Assembly: GCA_020249775.1 (NCBI GenBank)
Contig: JADCFA010000002.1
Coordinates: forward strand, 186,001-250,000
DNA length: 64,000 bases
Reading direction: 5' to 3'
Source of the DNA: Roseomonas sp.
GTDB taxonomy: Bacteria; Pseudomonadota; Alphaproteobacteria; Acetobacterales; Acetobacteraceae
The translations under genes and the position numbers were made by a program. The notes beneath the pieces were generated by a model. The model ran no database searches, had not been told where the DNA came from, and saw only the letters and a list, made by a program, of their open reading frames with translations. Shown one piece after another: positions 26,167-34,599 of the stretch; position 1 is the first letter of the stretch, and every line of letters starts with the position of its first letter.

Positions 26167-27221
26167 TGAACAATAAGGCCGCCGAAGTCAGGCTTGAAGG
26201 CATTGCCAAGCGCTATGGCAAGGTGGAGGCGGTAAAGCCGCTTGATTTGGTTATTGAAGGTGGCACGCTTGTGACCTTGCTTGGGCCTTCGGGCTGCGGG
26301 AAGACAACGCTGCTTCGCATGATTGCCGGGCTGGAACAGCCAAGCGCCGGGCGCCTTTTCATCGGCGGGCGCGATGTGACGCTGCTTTCCGCGGGCGAAC
26401 GCAATGTCTCCATGGTGTTTCAAAGCTATGCGCTATTTCCGCATATGAATGTGCTGGAAAATGTATCTTACGGCCTGATTTCCTCAGGTTTTGGCAAGAA
26501 GGATGCCGCCGCGCGGGCTGAAGCCGCCTTGGAAACCGTGGGCCTTCGCGGGTTTGGCGCAAGGCTGCCTTCGGAAATGTCGGGCGGGCAGCAGCAACGT
26601 GTCGCGGTAGCGCGCGCGCTGGTATTGGAACCGGCAGTGCTATTATTCGATGAGCCACTTTCCAATCTGGACACCAGGCTAAGGCGCAGCATGCGCGAGG
26701 AAATTCGCGCCCTGCAACAGCGCCTTGGCCTCACCGTGGTTTACGTGACGCATGATCAGGCAGAGGCATTGGCGGTGTCTGACAAGATTGTTGTGATGCG
26801 CAATGCCGAAATCGCACAAAGCGGCACGCCAGAGGCGCTGTATGCAGCGCCCGAGAATGTCTTTGTCGCAACCTTTATGGGTGAGGCAAACCATGTGCAC
26901 GGCGCGATTGAAGGCATAACCGGCGATACCGCGCAGGTGGCGCTTGATGCGCTCAGGCTTTCGCTGCCCCATCGCGGCCTGGGCGTTGGGCCATGCGATG
27001 TGGTGATCCGGCCAGAGGCGATCAGGCTTGCTGATAGCGGCCCCGGCATCGCCGGCCAGATCGCGCGCGCAACCTATATGGGCGCGCATACGGAATATCT
27101 GATCGCCACCCCGCTTGGGGAGCTATTCGCCATCCTCCCGGATCGGCTCCATCGCCGCGCTGCGGGCAGCGCAGTGTCCGTGACGCTGGACCCTGAAGGG
27201 GTGGTGCTGGTTCGGCCATGA
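26166..27221 (+). CDS. ABC transporter ATP-binding protein (FbpC/PotA-like)
   Basis: ATPase of 351 residues starting at GTG 26166. Walker A is GPSGCGKTTLLRMIAG, the Q-loop VFQSYALFPHMNV, the signature SGGQQQRVAVARAL, Walker B VLLFDEPLSNLD and the H-loop YVTHDQAEALA. A C-terminal TOBE-like regulatory domain starts near residue 240 (MGEANHVHGAIEG). It energises the fused permease served by the three binding proteins. The phosphonate-type set follows on the same strand after a 74-bp gap. Confidence 0.92.
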   Translation: MNNKAAEVRLEGIAKRYGKVEAVKPLDLVIEGGTLVTLLGPSGCGKTTLLRMIAGLEQPSAGRLFIGGRDVTLLSAGERNVSMVFQSYALFPHMNVLENVSYGLISSGFGKKDAAARAEAALETVGLRGFGARLPSEMSGGQQQRVAVARALVLEPAVLLFDEPLSNLDTRLRRSMREEIRALQQRLGLTVVYVTHDQAEALAVSDKIVVMRNAEIAQSGTPEALYAAPENVFVATFMGEANHVHGAIEGITGDTAQVALDALRLSLPHRGLGVGPCDVVIRPEAIRLADSGPGIAGQIARATYMGAHTEYLIATPLGELFAILPDRLHRRAAGSAVSVTLDPEGVVLVRP

Positions 27222-27295
27222 TGAAAACCTTGCGGCGCGTCTGCAAAGCCGCCAAATCACCCCCAATTCCAAACCACCAGTATAGGGAGAGCACC

Positions 27296-28369
27296 ATGTT
27301 CCGGAACAGCCTTTGCGCCATTGGCCTTGCCACGGCGCTTGTTACCACCTTGGTGGGTGATGCCGCTGCGCAAGCGCCATGCCCCTTCCGCGGTTCCTTG
27401 GATGAAGCCTATTGCGATGCTGATCGCAATATGGTCGCCGATGTGCCAGCCGATGCGGCGCGGCAGCGTGATCCTTCCACGCTGGTCTTTGCTTATACGC
27501 CGGTAGAAGACCCGGCACTCTATGCCACGCAATTCCGCCCGCTGCTTGAATACCTGGGTCAATGTGTGGGCCGCCGCGTGGTGTATTTCCAGGTCACCAG
27601 CAATGCCGCGCAGGTGGAAGCCATGCGGTCCGGCCGGTTGCATATTGCGGGGTTTTCAACAGGCCCAACCGCTTTCGCCGTGAATCTGGCGGGTGCGGTG
27701 CCCTTCGCCATCAAGGGCAATCAGGATGCTTTTGAAAGCTACCGTGTTGTGACCTTGGTGCGTGCAGATAGTCCGTTTCAGAATCTTGCCGATCTGAAGG
27801 GCAAGCGCGTGGCACATACCTCGGCCACTTCCAATTCCGGCAATCTGGCACCGCGCGCTTTCTTCCCAGGTCTCGGACTGACGCCGGATACGGATTACCG
27901 CGTGGTCTATTCTGGCGGCCATGACCGCAGCGTCATGGGCGTCAATGCCGGGGATTATGATGCCGCGCCGGTGGCATCAGACGTCTTCAACCGCATGGTC
28001 GCGCGCGGTCAGGTGCGGCGCGATAATTTCCGCATCATTTGGGAATCCGATCCCTTCCCGACATCCTCCTTCGCGCTTTCGCATGATCTGAAGCCGGAAT
28101 TGGCGGAACGTATTCGCAAGTGTTTCTTTGATTATCGCTTCCCGGAATCACTGCGCCGTGACCTGGGCGGCAATGATCGCTTCTGGCCCGCGACCTATTC
28201 CGAACATTGGGCGCCAGTGCGCGCAGTCGCTGATGCGGTGAATGCGCCCTATAATCGCGCTGCGTTTGACGCGGAAAGCAGGCGTGAATTGGAAGCCGAG
28301 CAGCGGCGCAATCAGCAGCGCCAGCAGCAGGAACAGCAACAACAGCAGGCACCAGCGCGGCCGCAGTAA
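27296..28369 (+). CDS. phnD: Phosphonate/phosphite/phosphate-type ABC substrate-binding protein (PhnD family)
   Basis: About 357 residues with a signal peptide ([13 protein letters not shown]) starting at ATG 27296 behind AGGGAGAG. PhnD-family features are [45 protein letters not shown] and [20 protein letters not shown]. An upstream in-frame ATG at 27218 overlaps the ATPase stop but lacks a signal peptide. Oddly, the protein ends in a Gln-rich tail ([16 protein letters not shown] and more Q), unusual for the family. The TAA overlaps the phnC ATG. The ligand may be phosphonate or another oxyanion. Confidence 0.88.
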   Translation: MFRNSLCAIGLATALVTTLVGDAAAQAPCPFRGSLDEAYCDADRNMVADVPADAARQRDPSTLVFAYTPVEDPALYATQFRPLLEYLGQCVGRRVVYFQVTSNAAQVEAMRSGRLHIAGFSTGPTAFAVNLAGAVPFAIKGNQDAFESYRVVTLVRADSPFQNLADLKGKRVAHTSATSNSGNLAPRAFFPGLGLTPDTDYRVVYSGGHDRSVMGVNAGDYDAAPVASDVFNRMVARGQVRRDNFRIIWESDPFPTSSFALSHDLKPELAERIRKCFFDYRFPESLRRDLGGNDRFWPATYSEHWAPVRAVADAVNAPYNRAAFDAESRRELEAEQRRNQQRQQQEQQQQQAPARPQ

Positions 28370-29136
28370 TGCAAACGGGCGCAATGCAAGGCCTTGTTAT
28401 CAAGGGCCTGGTCAAGGAATATGTCCCGGGCAAGCCTGTCTTGCGCGGGATCAACCTTGCCATCGCGCCGCAAGGCATCACGGCTGTAATTGGGCCTTCG
28501 GGCACAGGAAAATCAACGCTGCTGCGCTGTATCAATCGGCTGGTCGAACCAACCGCGGGTGAGATCCTGCTGAATGGCCATGATCTTGTGCCTTTGCGTG
28601 GACGCGGTTTGCGTATGGCGCGCCGGCGCATCGGCATGGTGTTTCAGGAATATAATTTGGTTGAGCGCCTCACCGTTATGGAAAATGTGCTTTCCGGGCG
28701 GCTTGGTTATGTCTCATTCTGGCAGGCTTGGATGCGGCGTTATCCGGAAGCGGATATCGCGCGCGCCTTTTCACTGCTCGATGCTGTTGGCTTGCCGGAA
28801 CAGGCAACGCGCCGGGCCGATGCACTTTCAGGCGGGCAGCGCCAGCGCGTGGGCATTGCGCGCGCGCTTATGCAGCAGCCAGAATTGCTACTGGCCGATG
28901 AACCCACATCCTCGCTCGACCCGCGCACGGCGGTTGAGATCATGGAGCTGATGACAGGGCTTTCCACCTCGGCCAATGTGCCCCTGGTCGTGAATATCCA
29001 TAATGTTGATCTGGCGCGGCGCTTCGCGCAGCGCATCATCGGCATGGCGGGCGGGGAGATCGTGTTTGATGGCCCGCCCGAGGCGCTGCAGCCGGGTCAT
29101 CTTCGCCAGATTTATGGTGGAGAGGATTGGCTGTGA
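28369..29136 (+). CDS. phnC: Phosphonate-type ABC transporter ATP-binding protein
   Basis: ATPase of 255 residues. Walker A is [16 protein letters not shown], the Q-loop [15 protein letters not shown], the signature [15 protein letters not shown], Walker [13 protein letters not shown] and the H-loop [14 protein letters not shown]. The [18 protein letters not shown] segment typifies PhnC. ATG 28369 shares a base with the phnD stop; an in-frame ATG at 28384 is possible. Its stop overlaps the GTG start of the first permease, so the set is translationally coupled. Confidence 0.9.
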   Translation: MQTGAMQGLVIKGLVKEYVPGKPVLRGINLAIAPQGITAVIGPSGTGKSTLLRCINRLVEPTAGEILLNGHDLVPLRGRGLRMARRRIGMVFQEYNLVERLTVMENVLSGRLGYVSFWQAWMRRYPEADIARAFSLLDAVGLPEQATRRADALSGGQRQRVGIARALMQQPELLLADEPTSSLDPRTAVEIMELMTGLSTSANVPLVVNIHNVDLARRFAQRIIGMAGGEIVFDGPPEALQPGHLRQIYGGEDWL

Positions 29137-29918
29137 GCGCAAGCGCACTGCGCCGCCGCGCCTTCCCGCCGAATTGGGGCGCGCGCGCCACCGCGCTTGG
29201 TCTGGTGATCTACGCGATTTACGCGCTTGGCCAATTGGACATTACCTGGGCGAGACTTTCGCTTGGTTTCGGAGAAGCCGGGCGCTTCCTGGCCCGCATG
29301 TGGCCACCCAATTTCAGCCGCGCGGAATTGCTGATTGAGGGGCTTTTGGAAAGCCTGCAAATCGCGCTTATTTCCTCGGCGCTTGGCATCCTTTTCGCGC
29401 TACCGCTTGGGCTTATGGCCGCGCGCAACCTGGCGCCTTGGCCGCTTTCGGTGGCGACACGCGGTTTTATCGCTTTTTGTCGCAGCCTCCATTACGTGAT
29501 TGTTGCGATCCTTTTCGTGAAGGCGATTGGCTTTGGCGCCTTGGCCGGGGTGGCCGCGCTCACCATCGCATCCATGGGCTTCATCGCCAAATTATTTGCC
29601 GAGGCAATCGAAGAAATTTCCATGAAGCAGGTGGAAGCCATTCGCGCGACCGGTGCCAGTTTCGGCGCGGTGCTGATCTATGGTGTTCTGCCACAGGTAG
29701 CATCACGCTTCATCGGCTTTTCACTTTACCAATTGGATTCCAACCTGCGTAACTCAACCCTTGTCGGCATAGTTGGCGCCGGTGGCATCGGGGGCACGCT
29801 TTTCGCAGCCTTCAAGCGCTTTGACTATGATTTCGTCGCCGCCATCCTGCTTTCCATCATCGCCCTTATCTTCATTGCCGAACTTGTCTCCGCACGTATT
29901 CGAGTGCTGCTCCGATGA
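29133..29918 (+). CDS. phnE: Phosphonate-type ABC transporter permease 1
   Basis: Inner-membrane permease of 261 residues of the PhnE family. Hydrophobic spans alternate with [20 protein letters not shown] and the EAA-like loop [20 protein letters not shown], which contacts Phn[23 protein letters not shown] near the C-terminus is conserved in the family. GTG 29133 sits in a GTGA overlap with the phnC stop; a TTG at 29127 is less likely. Its TGA overlaps the next permease start. Confidence 0.88.
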   Translation: MSASALRRRAFPPNWGARATALGLVIYAIYALGQLDITWARLSLGFGEAGRFLARMWPPNFSRAELLIEGLLESLQIALISSALGILFALPLGLMAARNLAPWPLSVATRGFIAFCRSLHYVIVAILFVKAIGFGALAGVAALTIASMGFIAKLFAEAIEEISMKQVEAIRATGASFGAVLIYGVLPQVASRFIGFSLYQLDSNLRNSTLVGIVGAGGIGGTLFAAFKRFDYDFVAAILLSIIALIFIAELVSARIRVLLR

Positions 29919-30712
29919 ATGCCCTGATGCGCGAATGGCAGCGCTTCACACCGATGGAACGCTTTACGCGCTGGGCGGTCTATTTCGTCCTGGTGATGGC
30001 GCTTGTCTGGGCGGTGCGCAGCGTTGAAATCATCCCGGAATTCCTGATTGATGCGCCCGAACAGATGCTTGATCTTCTGGCGCGGATGTGGCCGCCTGAT
30101 CTTGGGCATTATCATCCGGCGGTGCATCACGCGCTGGTGGAAACGCTCCATATCGCCTCACTCGGTACGCTATTTTCCTTCATCTTCGCCGTGCCACTGG
30201 CTTTGCTCGCGGCGCGCAATATCTGCCCCTATCGCTGGCTGAATAGCCTCGCGCAATTGCTATTGGTGACATCGCGTTCGGTGAATTCGCTTGTTTGGGC
30301 GCTTATCTTCGTGGCCATTTTCGGCCCCGGCGCCGCCGCTGGCACCTTCGCCATCGCCTTTCGCAGCATCGGTTTTGTCGGCAAGCTTCTGGCGGAAGCT
30401 TTGGAGGAAATCTCCCCCGGTCCGCTTGAGGCATTGAATGCTACAGGCGCGCCGACCAGCCATGTCCTGCTTAAAGGCGCCTGGCCGCAAATTGCGCCGG
30501 CCTTTTGGGGCGTGGCGCTATTCCGCTGGGATATCAATATCCGGGAAAGCGCGGTGCTGGGCCTGGTGGGCGCCGGCGGGATCGGCGTTGTGCTGGATGA
30601 TGCGATCAATTTCTTCCAATGGGATCGGGTGGCGACGATCTTGCTTGCCATTCTTGTCATTGTCATTGTGGCGGAGATCATTGTCACGCGCCTGCGCAGC
30701 AAGTTGATTTGA
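29915..30712 (+). CDS. phnE: Phosphonate-type ABC transporter permease 2
   Basis: A second PhnE-family permease of 265 residues, paralogous to the one before it. The matching EAA loop is EALEEISPGPLEALNATGAP, and GLVGAGGIGVVLDDAINFFQWD is the conserved C-terminal block. The two permeases presumably form a heterodimer. Last recognisable gene of the ten-gene transport block. The next 300 bp are non-coding and rich in palindromes. Confidence 0.88.
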   Translation: MNALMREWQRFTPMERFTRWAVYFVLVMALVWAVRSVEIIPEFLIDAPEQMLDLLARMWPPDLGHYHPAVHHALVETLHIASLGTLFSFIFAVPLALLAARNICPYRWLNSLAQLLLVTSRSVNSLVWALIFVAIFGPGAAAGTFAIAFRSIGFVGKLLAEALEEISPGPLEALNATGAPTSHVLLKGAWPQIAPAFWGVALFRWDINIRESAVLGLVGAGGIGVVLDDAINFFQWDRVATILLAILVIVIVAEIIVTRLRSKLI

Positions 30713-30761
30713 GGAAGAATTCGCCTGCTCTCATCGGCTTTCAAGCAAAATCAGAATTCTC

Positions 30762-30839
30762 ATGATATCCGTTTTTGTCGTGGCTTCTTTTGGTGCCATT
30801 ATCTACCTTATTGGAATGACGCGTTTGCGAGGAAGATGA
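30762..30839 (+). CDS. Possible 25-residue membrane microprotein (speculative)
   Basis: An ATG-initiated 25-codon frame encodes a hydrophobic segment followed by a basic end (MISVFVVASFGAIIYLIG, then MTRLRGR), the shape of a single-span membrane peptide. It lies 50 bp after the last permease. No strong ribosome site precedes it, and a frame this short can occur by chance, so this is only a candidate. Confidence 0.2.
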   Translation: MISVFVVASFGAIIYLIGMTRLRGR

Positions 30840-30965
30840 GCTTTCGCATGACGCGGCAGAGTGGTTTTCGAGCCGCCAAGAGCTTCCCATTGGCTTAAAA
30901 ACGCTCTTGGTCAAAGGACAGGCATTCGCACGCCAATCGAATTCACGTGCCGGGGCAGGAAATGC

Positions 30966-31001
30966 CGCGCCTTGGCGCGTGATCCAAGCAAGAGGATCAC
31001 G
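30966..31001. repeat. Two adjacent hairpins downstream of infC
   Basis: A 6-bp palindrome with a 2-base loop (30966-30979) overlaps by two bases a perfect 8-bp stem with an 8-base loop (30978-31001). On the infC strand these lie 18-53 bases after the stop codon. Compact GC-rich stems here could stabilise or end the infC transcript, or could be a dispersed palindromic repeat. There is no poly-U tail, so intrinsic termination is not supported. Confidence 0.5.
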
Positions 31002-31018
31002 GCCGAGCCAAGAATTCC

Positions 31019-31564
31019 CTATTTTGGCGCCACCACCATCACCATTTGGCGATTTTCCAGCTTGGGCATTTGTTCGACCTTCACCAATTCAGTCAGGTCG
31101 TTGCGAATGCGTTCCAGCACCTTCACGCCCAATTCCTGGTGTGCCATTTCTCGCCCACGGAAGCGCAGCGTCACCTTCACCTTGTCGCCTTCGCCGATGA
31201 AGTTCTTCATCTGCTTCATCTTCACATCGTAATCATGGTCGTCAATATTCGGTCGAACCTTGATTTCCTTGATTTCGACGACCTTCTGCTTCTTGCGCGC
31301 CTCATTCGCCTTTTTCTGCTGTTCGTATTTGTATTTCCCGTAATCCAGGATCTTGCAGACAGGCGGCACCGCGTTGGGTGAGATTTCCACCAGGTCAAGG
31401 CCAACATCGTAAGCGCGGATCAGCGCTTCGCGGGCGGACATGACGCCGATCATCTCTCCGCGGTCATCAATCAGGCGGACCTGAGGGACGCGGATTTCAT
31501 CATTGATACGCGGGCCTTCACGCGCGGGGGCCTGCGGGGCGGCGGGCATAGGGGGTCGAGCTAT
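31019..31564 (-). CDS. infC: Translation initiation factor IF-3, probable AUA start
   Basis: IF-3 of about 181 residues, which stops premature 50S joining and checks the start codon. [16 protein letters not shown] begins the N-domain, [10 protein letters not shown] is replaced here by [20 protein letters not shown], and [12 protein letters not shown] is the conserved C-domain block. The first ATG (31549) has no ribosome site at a usable distance. An AGGAG lies exactly 6 bases before an in-frame ATA (31564), giving [11 protein letters not shown]. Enterobacterial infC starts at AUU for autoregulation, so a non-canonical AUA start is plausible. Transcribed after thrS. Confidence 0.9.
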   Translation of the reverse strand: MARPPMPAAPQAPAREGPRINDEIRVPQVRLIDDRGEMIGVMSAREALIRAYDVGLDLVEISPNAVPPVCKILDYGKYKYEQQKKANEARKKQKVVEIKEIKVRPNIDDHDYDVKMKQMKNFIGEGDKVKVTLRFRGREMAHQELGVKVLERIRNDLTELVKVEQMPKLENRQMVMVVAPK

Positions 31565-31575
31565 GGTACTCTCCT
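31562..31575 (-). promoter_or_regulatory. infC ribosome binding site and candidate ATA start codon
   Basis: On the minus strand AGGAGAG (31575-31569) is followed by TACC and then ATA (31564-31562), with 6 bases between AGGAG and ATA. The next in-frame ATG is 15 bases further on, too far from this strong site. IF-3 discriminates against non-AUG/GUG/UUG starts, so this arrangement would give the negative feedback known for E. coli infC. Confidence 0.6.
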
Positions 31576-31612
31576 GTCGTGGTTGTCAGAATGACGCATG
31601 TATGGGCTTTTG

Positions 31613-31659
31613 GGGCGCCTGCTGCAAGTTTCGGTTGTGGCCCGCGGCCCCAGGCGCCC
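31613..31659 (-). repeat. 9-bp inverted repeat in the thrS-infC spacer
   Basis: GGGCGCCTG at 31613-31621 and CAGGCGCCC at 31651-31659 are perfect reverse complements separated by 29 bases. The spacer lies between the thrS stop and the infC ribosome site. On the minus strand the hairpin is not followed by a T-tract. On the plus strand TATTTTT follows, but no plus-strand gene feeds into it. A leader structure of infC is the more interesting reading. Confidence 0.45.
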
Positions 31660-31680
31660 TATTTTTCCGCGACTGTGGCA

Positions 31681-33615
31681 TCAGGCCCGCAAATCCGGCG
31701 GCGTCGCTTCGGCGGCCAGCAAGGCCACCGCATCGGCCAACTTCAGCGTTTCCTGATCCCGCCCCGGCAGGCGGCGAAGCACGATCGTGCCTTCCTCAGC
31801 CTCACGCCGGCCAATCACGGCCAGCACAGGCACGCGCTGGTCAATGTGATCCACCACCTTGCGGTTGATTTTCTCATTCCGGAGGTCAAGCGAAACCGCC
31901 ACCCCGGCCTTTTGCAAAGCGGCCGCCGCCTGGCGCGCGAAGGGGGCGGCCTCATCCACAATGGTCGCCACCACCACCTGCACGGGGGCCAGCCAAAGCG
32001 GGAAGCGCCCCGCATGTTCTTCGATCAAAATACCCAGGAAGCGCTCAAACGACCCCAGAATGGCCCGATGCAGCATGACCGGGCGGCGGCGGGCGCCATC
32101 TTCCGCGACATATTCGGCATCCAGCCGCTCCGGCAGTACAAAATCCACCTGCAACGTGCCGCATTGCCAATCCCGGCCAATCGCATCGCGCAGCACGAAT
32201 TCCAGTTTGGGGCCATAGAAGGCGCCCTCGCCAGGGTTCAATTCATACTCAACGCCGGCGATGCGGCAGGCATCCTTCAGCGCGCCTTCCGCCTGATCCC
32301 AAACCGCATCCGTGCCCGCGCGCCGCGCCGGGCGGTCAGAGAATTTCACACGGAATTCGGTGAAGCCGAAATCACGATAGATGGAAGACAGCAGCGCCAC
32401 AAAGCGCACCGTCTCATCGGCGATTTGTTCTTCGGCGCAGAAGATATGCGCATCATCCTGGGTGAAGGCCCGCACCCGCATGATGCCATGCAAGGCGCCC
32501 GAGGGTTCATAGCGATGGCAGGACCCGAATTCGGCCATGCGCAAGGGCAATTCACGATAGGATCGCAGGCCCTGATTGAAAATCTGCACATGGCAGGGGC
32601 AATTCATCGGCTTTAATGCCAGCACGCGATCCTTTTCATCTTCGTCCTCCACGCGGGCCACAAACATGTTTTCGCGGAATTTTTCCCAATGGCCGGAAGC
32701 TTCCCAAAGCTTGCGATCCACGAGCTGCGGCGTCTTCACTTCCTGATAATCGGCGATATCCAGCCGCCGCCGCATATAGGCTTCCACGGTGCGATAAAGC
32801 CGCCAGCCCTTGGGGTGCCAGAAGACCGAGCCCACCGCCTCATCCTGGAGGTGAAACAGCCCCATTTCCTTGCCGATCTTGCGGTGGTCGCGCTTTTCCG
32901 CTTCTTCCAACTGCAATAAATAGGCGTCGAGTTCCTTCTGGTCACGCCAGGCAGTGCCGTAAATCCGGCTCAGCATGGCGTTGCGATGATCACCACGCCA
33001 ATAGGCGCCGGCCACTTTCATCAGCTTGAAGGCGGTGCCGATATCGCCGGTGCCGCGCATATGCGGGCCACGGCAAAGATCCGTCCAGGCGCCTTGCTTG
33101 TAGATGCTGATGATCTCAGACTTCGGTAGATCCTGGATCAGTTCCGCCTTGTAGCGTTCGCCCTTGGCGGTGAAGAAGCGGATCGCGTCCTCCCGGTCCC
33201 ATTCTTCGCGCACAAAGACATCATTGCGCGCGATGATTTCGCGCATCTTGGCTTCGATGGCGGCGAAATCCTCGGGCTTGAAGGGCTCATTCCGGGCGAA
33301 ATCATAATAGAAGCCGTTTTCAATCGAAGGGCCGATGGTGACCTGCGTGCCCGGATAAAGCGCCTGCACCGCTTCCGCCAGCACATGGGCGCAATCATGG
33401 CGGATCATCTCCAACGCTTCGGGATCGCGCCGCGTGATGAAGCGCAGCTTCGCATCCTTTTCGATGGTCGCGGAAAGATCGCGCAGCTTGCCATCCACTT
33501 CCATGGCGAGCGCTGCCTTGGCGAGGCCAGGGCCAATCGCCGCCGCGATAGTGGTGCCCGTCACCGCGCCGTCAAAGTGGCGGATGGAACCATCGGGCAG
33601 GGTAATCGCGGGCAT
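31681..33615 (-). CDS. thrS: Threonyl-tRNA synthetase
   Basis: Class II synthetase of 644 residues. An N-terminal TGS-like domain ([20 protein letters not shown]) is followed by the editing domain with [12 protein letters not shown], then motif 2 ([20 protein letters not shown]) with the zinc-site Cys in [10 protein letters not shown], and motif 3 [20 protein letters not shown]. The C-terminal anticodon-binding domain ends near [12 protein letters not shown]. It charges tRNAThr in the cytoplasm. It is upstream of infC on the same strand, the usual bacterial order. Confidence 0.96.
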   Translation of the reverse strand: MPAITLPDGSIRHFDGAVTGTTIAAAIGPGLAKAALAMEVDGKLRDLSATIEKDAKLRFITRRDPEALEMIRHDCAHVLAEAVQALYPGTQVTIGPSIENGFYYDFARNEPFKPEDFAAIEAKMREIIARNDVFVREEWDREDAIRFFTAKGERYKAELIQDLPKSEIISIYKQGAWTDLCRGPHMRGTGDIGTAFKLMKVAGAYWRGDHRNAMLSRIYGTAWRDQKELDAYLLQLEEAEKRDHRKIGKEMGLFHLQDEAVGSVFWHPKGWRLYRTVEAYMRRRLDIADYQEVKTPQLVDRKLWEASGHWEKFRENMFVARVEDEDEKDRVLALKPMNCPCHVQIFNQGLRSYRELPLRMAEFGSCHRYEPSGALHGIMRVRAFTQDDAHIFCAEEQIADETVRFVALLSSIYRDFGFTEFRVKFSDRPARRAGTDAVWDQAEGALKDACRIAGVEYELNPGEGAFYGPKLEFVLRDAIGRDWQCGTLQVDFVLPERLDAEYVAEDGARRRPVMLHRAILGSFERFLGILIEEHAGRFPLWLAPVQVVVATIVDEAAPFARQAAAALQKAGVAVSLDLRNEKINRKVVDHIDQRVPVLAVIGRREAEEGTIVLRRLPGRDQETLKLADAVALLAAEATPPDLRA

Positions 33616-33672
33616 GAACAGCGTCCTATGGGTTGCAGAAGGGCCGGACCATGGGCAGAGGCCCCTTCCGGG

Positions 33673-34599
33673 TCAAGCCATTGCGGCGGGTTGATTGATC
33701 AATTCCTGAAGCGCGGCCTCTACGTCAGCCAGCTTCAGGGCCGCAAGCGGGTGGCGGCGCAGCACCGCCACGCAGGGGCCGCGCGGGGCGCAAAGCGCGG
33801 GGTCGCTATCTTCACCAAACAGCGCCAGCGTCGGGCAGCCAGCCACGGCGGCGAGATGCGTCGGGCCCGTGTCGTTGCCGATGCAAAAGGCAGCGCGCCG
33901 CGCCAAGGCGGCGATATCAGCGAAGCTCGTTTTGCCCGTCAGGTCGCGTGCGCTGGGGGCCGCTTGAGTGATGGCAGCACCAAGGCCGACCTCAGCCGGG
34001 CCACCCAGGATCACGGCGGGGATATCGAGCCCCGCCGCCAAGGCGCCGAAGTTTTCAACCGGCCAACGCTTGGCCGGCCTTCCGGGGGAGGCGCCTGGGA
34101 TCAGCAGCGCAAAACGCTCCGGCATGGCAAAGCGCGTGATATCCGCAGCTAGCCAAGTGAGTTCAGGGGCCGGGAAATGGCTGATCCCGGCCATTGCCAA
34201 TTGCTCCCGCTGGCGTTCCACCGTGTGCATGAAATCGCGCTGCGGATTGGCATGCGGGTGGGACGCGCCGGCGGCAATGCCGGACCATTCCGCGCTGCGC
34301 CCAGCAAGCCAGCGGTAGCGCGAAGACCGGTCCGAAGTCTGCAAATCATAAACGCGGTCAAACCGCGCCGCGCGCAATTGTCGCGCCAGCGCCCAAAGCG
34401 CGGCCAACCCCCTTGGCCGGCCATTCTCCCAAACCTGGTCAAACCAGGGCGCCTGGCGCGCCAGGGGGGCGAAGGGCGGCGTGGTCAGCAGGGTGATCTC
34501 GGCGCCCGGATGATGCGCCCTGATCGCCGCAAAAGGCCCGAAAGCCTGGGCGAAATCCCCAAGCGCGCCCAGCTTGATCACCAGGATGCGCGACCTCAT
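33673..34599 (-). CDS. Glycosyltransferase family 9 (heptosyltransferase-like)
   Basis: A 308-residue GT-B-fold transferase. It starts MRSRILVIKLGALGDFAQAF, the GT9 N-terminal motif, and carries LIPGASPGRPAKRWPVENF and IGNDTGPTHLAAVAGCPT, the nucleotide-sugar site of heptosyltransferases. GT9 enzymes build the LPS inner core from ADP-heptose at the inner face of the cytoplasmic membrane. The acceptor is unknown. The ATG overlaps the stop of the upstream GT4 gene, so both act in the same surface-glycan pathway. Confidence 0.88.
   Translation of the reverse strand: MRSRILVIKLGALGDFAQAFGPFAAIRAHHPGAEITLLTTPPFAPLARQAPWFDQVWENGRPRGLAALWALARQLRAARFDRVYDLQTSDRSSRYRWLAGRSAEWSGIAAGASHPHANPQRDFMHTVERQREQLAMAGISHFPAPELTWLAADITRFAMPERFALLIPGASPGRPAKRWPVENFGALAAGLDIPAVILGGPAEVGLGAAITQAAPSARDLTGKTSFADIAALARRAAFCIGNDTGPTHLAAVAGCPTLALFGEDSDPALCAPRGPCVAVLRRHPLAALKLADVEAALQELINQPAAMA

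Larger units (their letters stand above)
30713..31018. other. Palindrome-rich intergenic region between convergent phnE and infC
   Basis: About 305 bp without a confident gene. It contains perfect inverted repeats: CCAAGAGC (30876-30883) with GCTCTTGG (30903-30910), CGCGCC/GGCGCG (30966-30979, 2-base loop), and CGTGATCC (30978-30985) with GGATCACG (30994-31001). GGCATT near 30920 also mirrors AATGCC near 30961. Several hairpins could form on either strand. None is followed by a clear T-tract, so I do not call a canonical terminator, although transcripts from both sides must end here. Confidence 0.6.

Noticed and set aside
28299-28366. CAG-rich tract in phnD as a tandem-repeat locus or CRISPR-like array
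   Set aside because: The codons are irregular (CAG/CAA/CGC mixes) without a fixed unit or spacers; it is simply a Gln-rich coding tail.
31613-31665. Plus-strand intrinsic terminator (stem plus TATTTTT)
   Set aside because: There is no plus-strand gene upstream for it to terminate, and the loop of 29 bases is long; reported as an inverted repeat only.
33640-33675. GGGCC...GGCCC stem downstream of the GT9 gene as a terminator
   Set aside because: The stem has a bulge, a long loop and no T-tract, so it is not supported.
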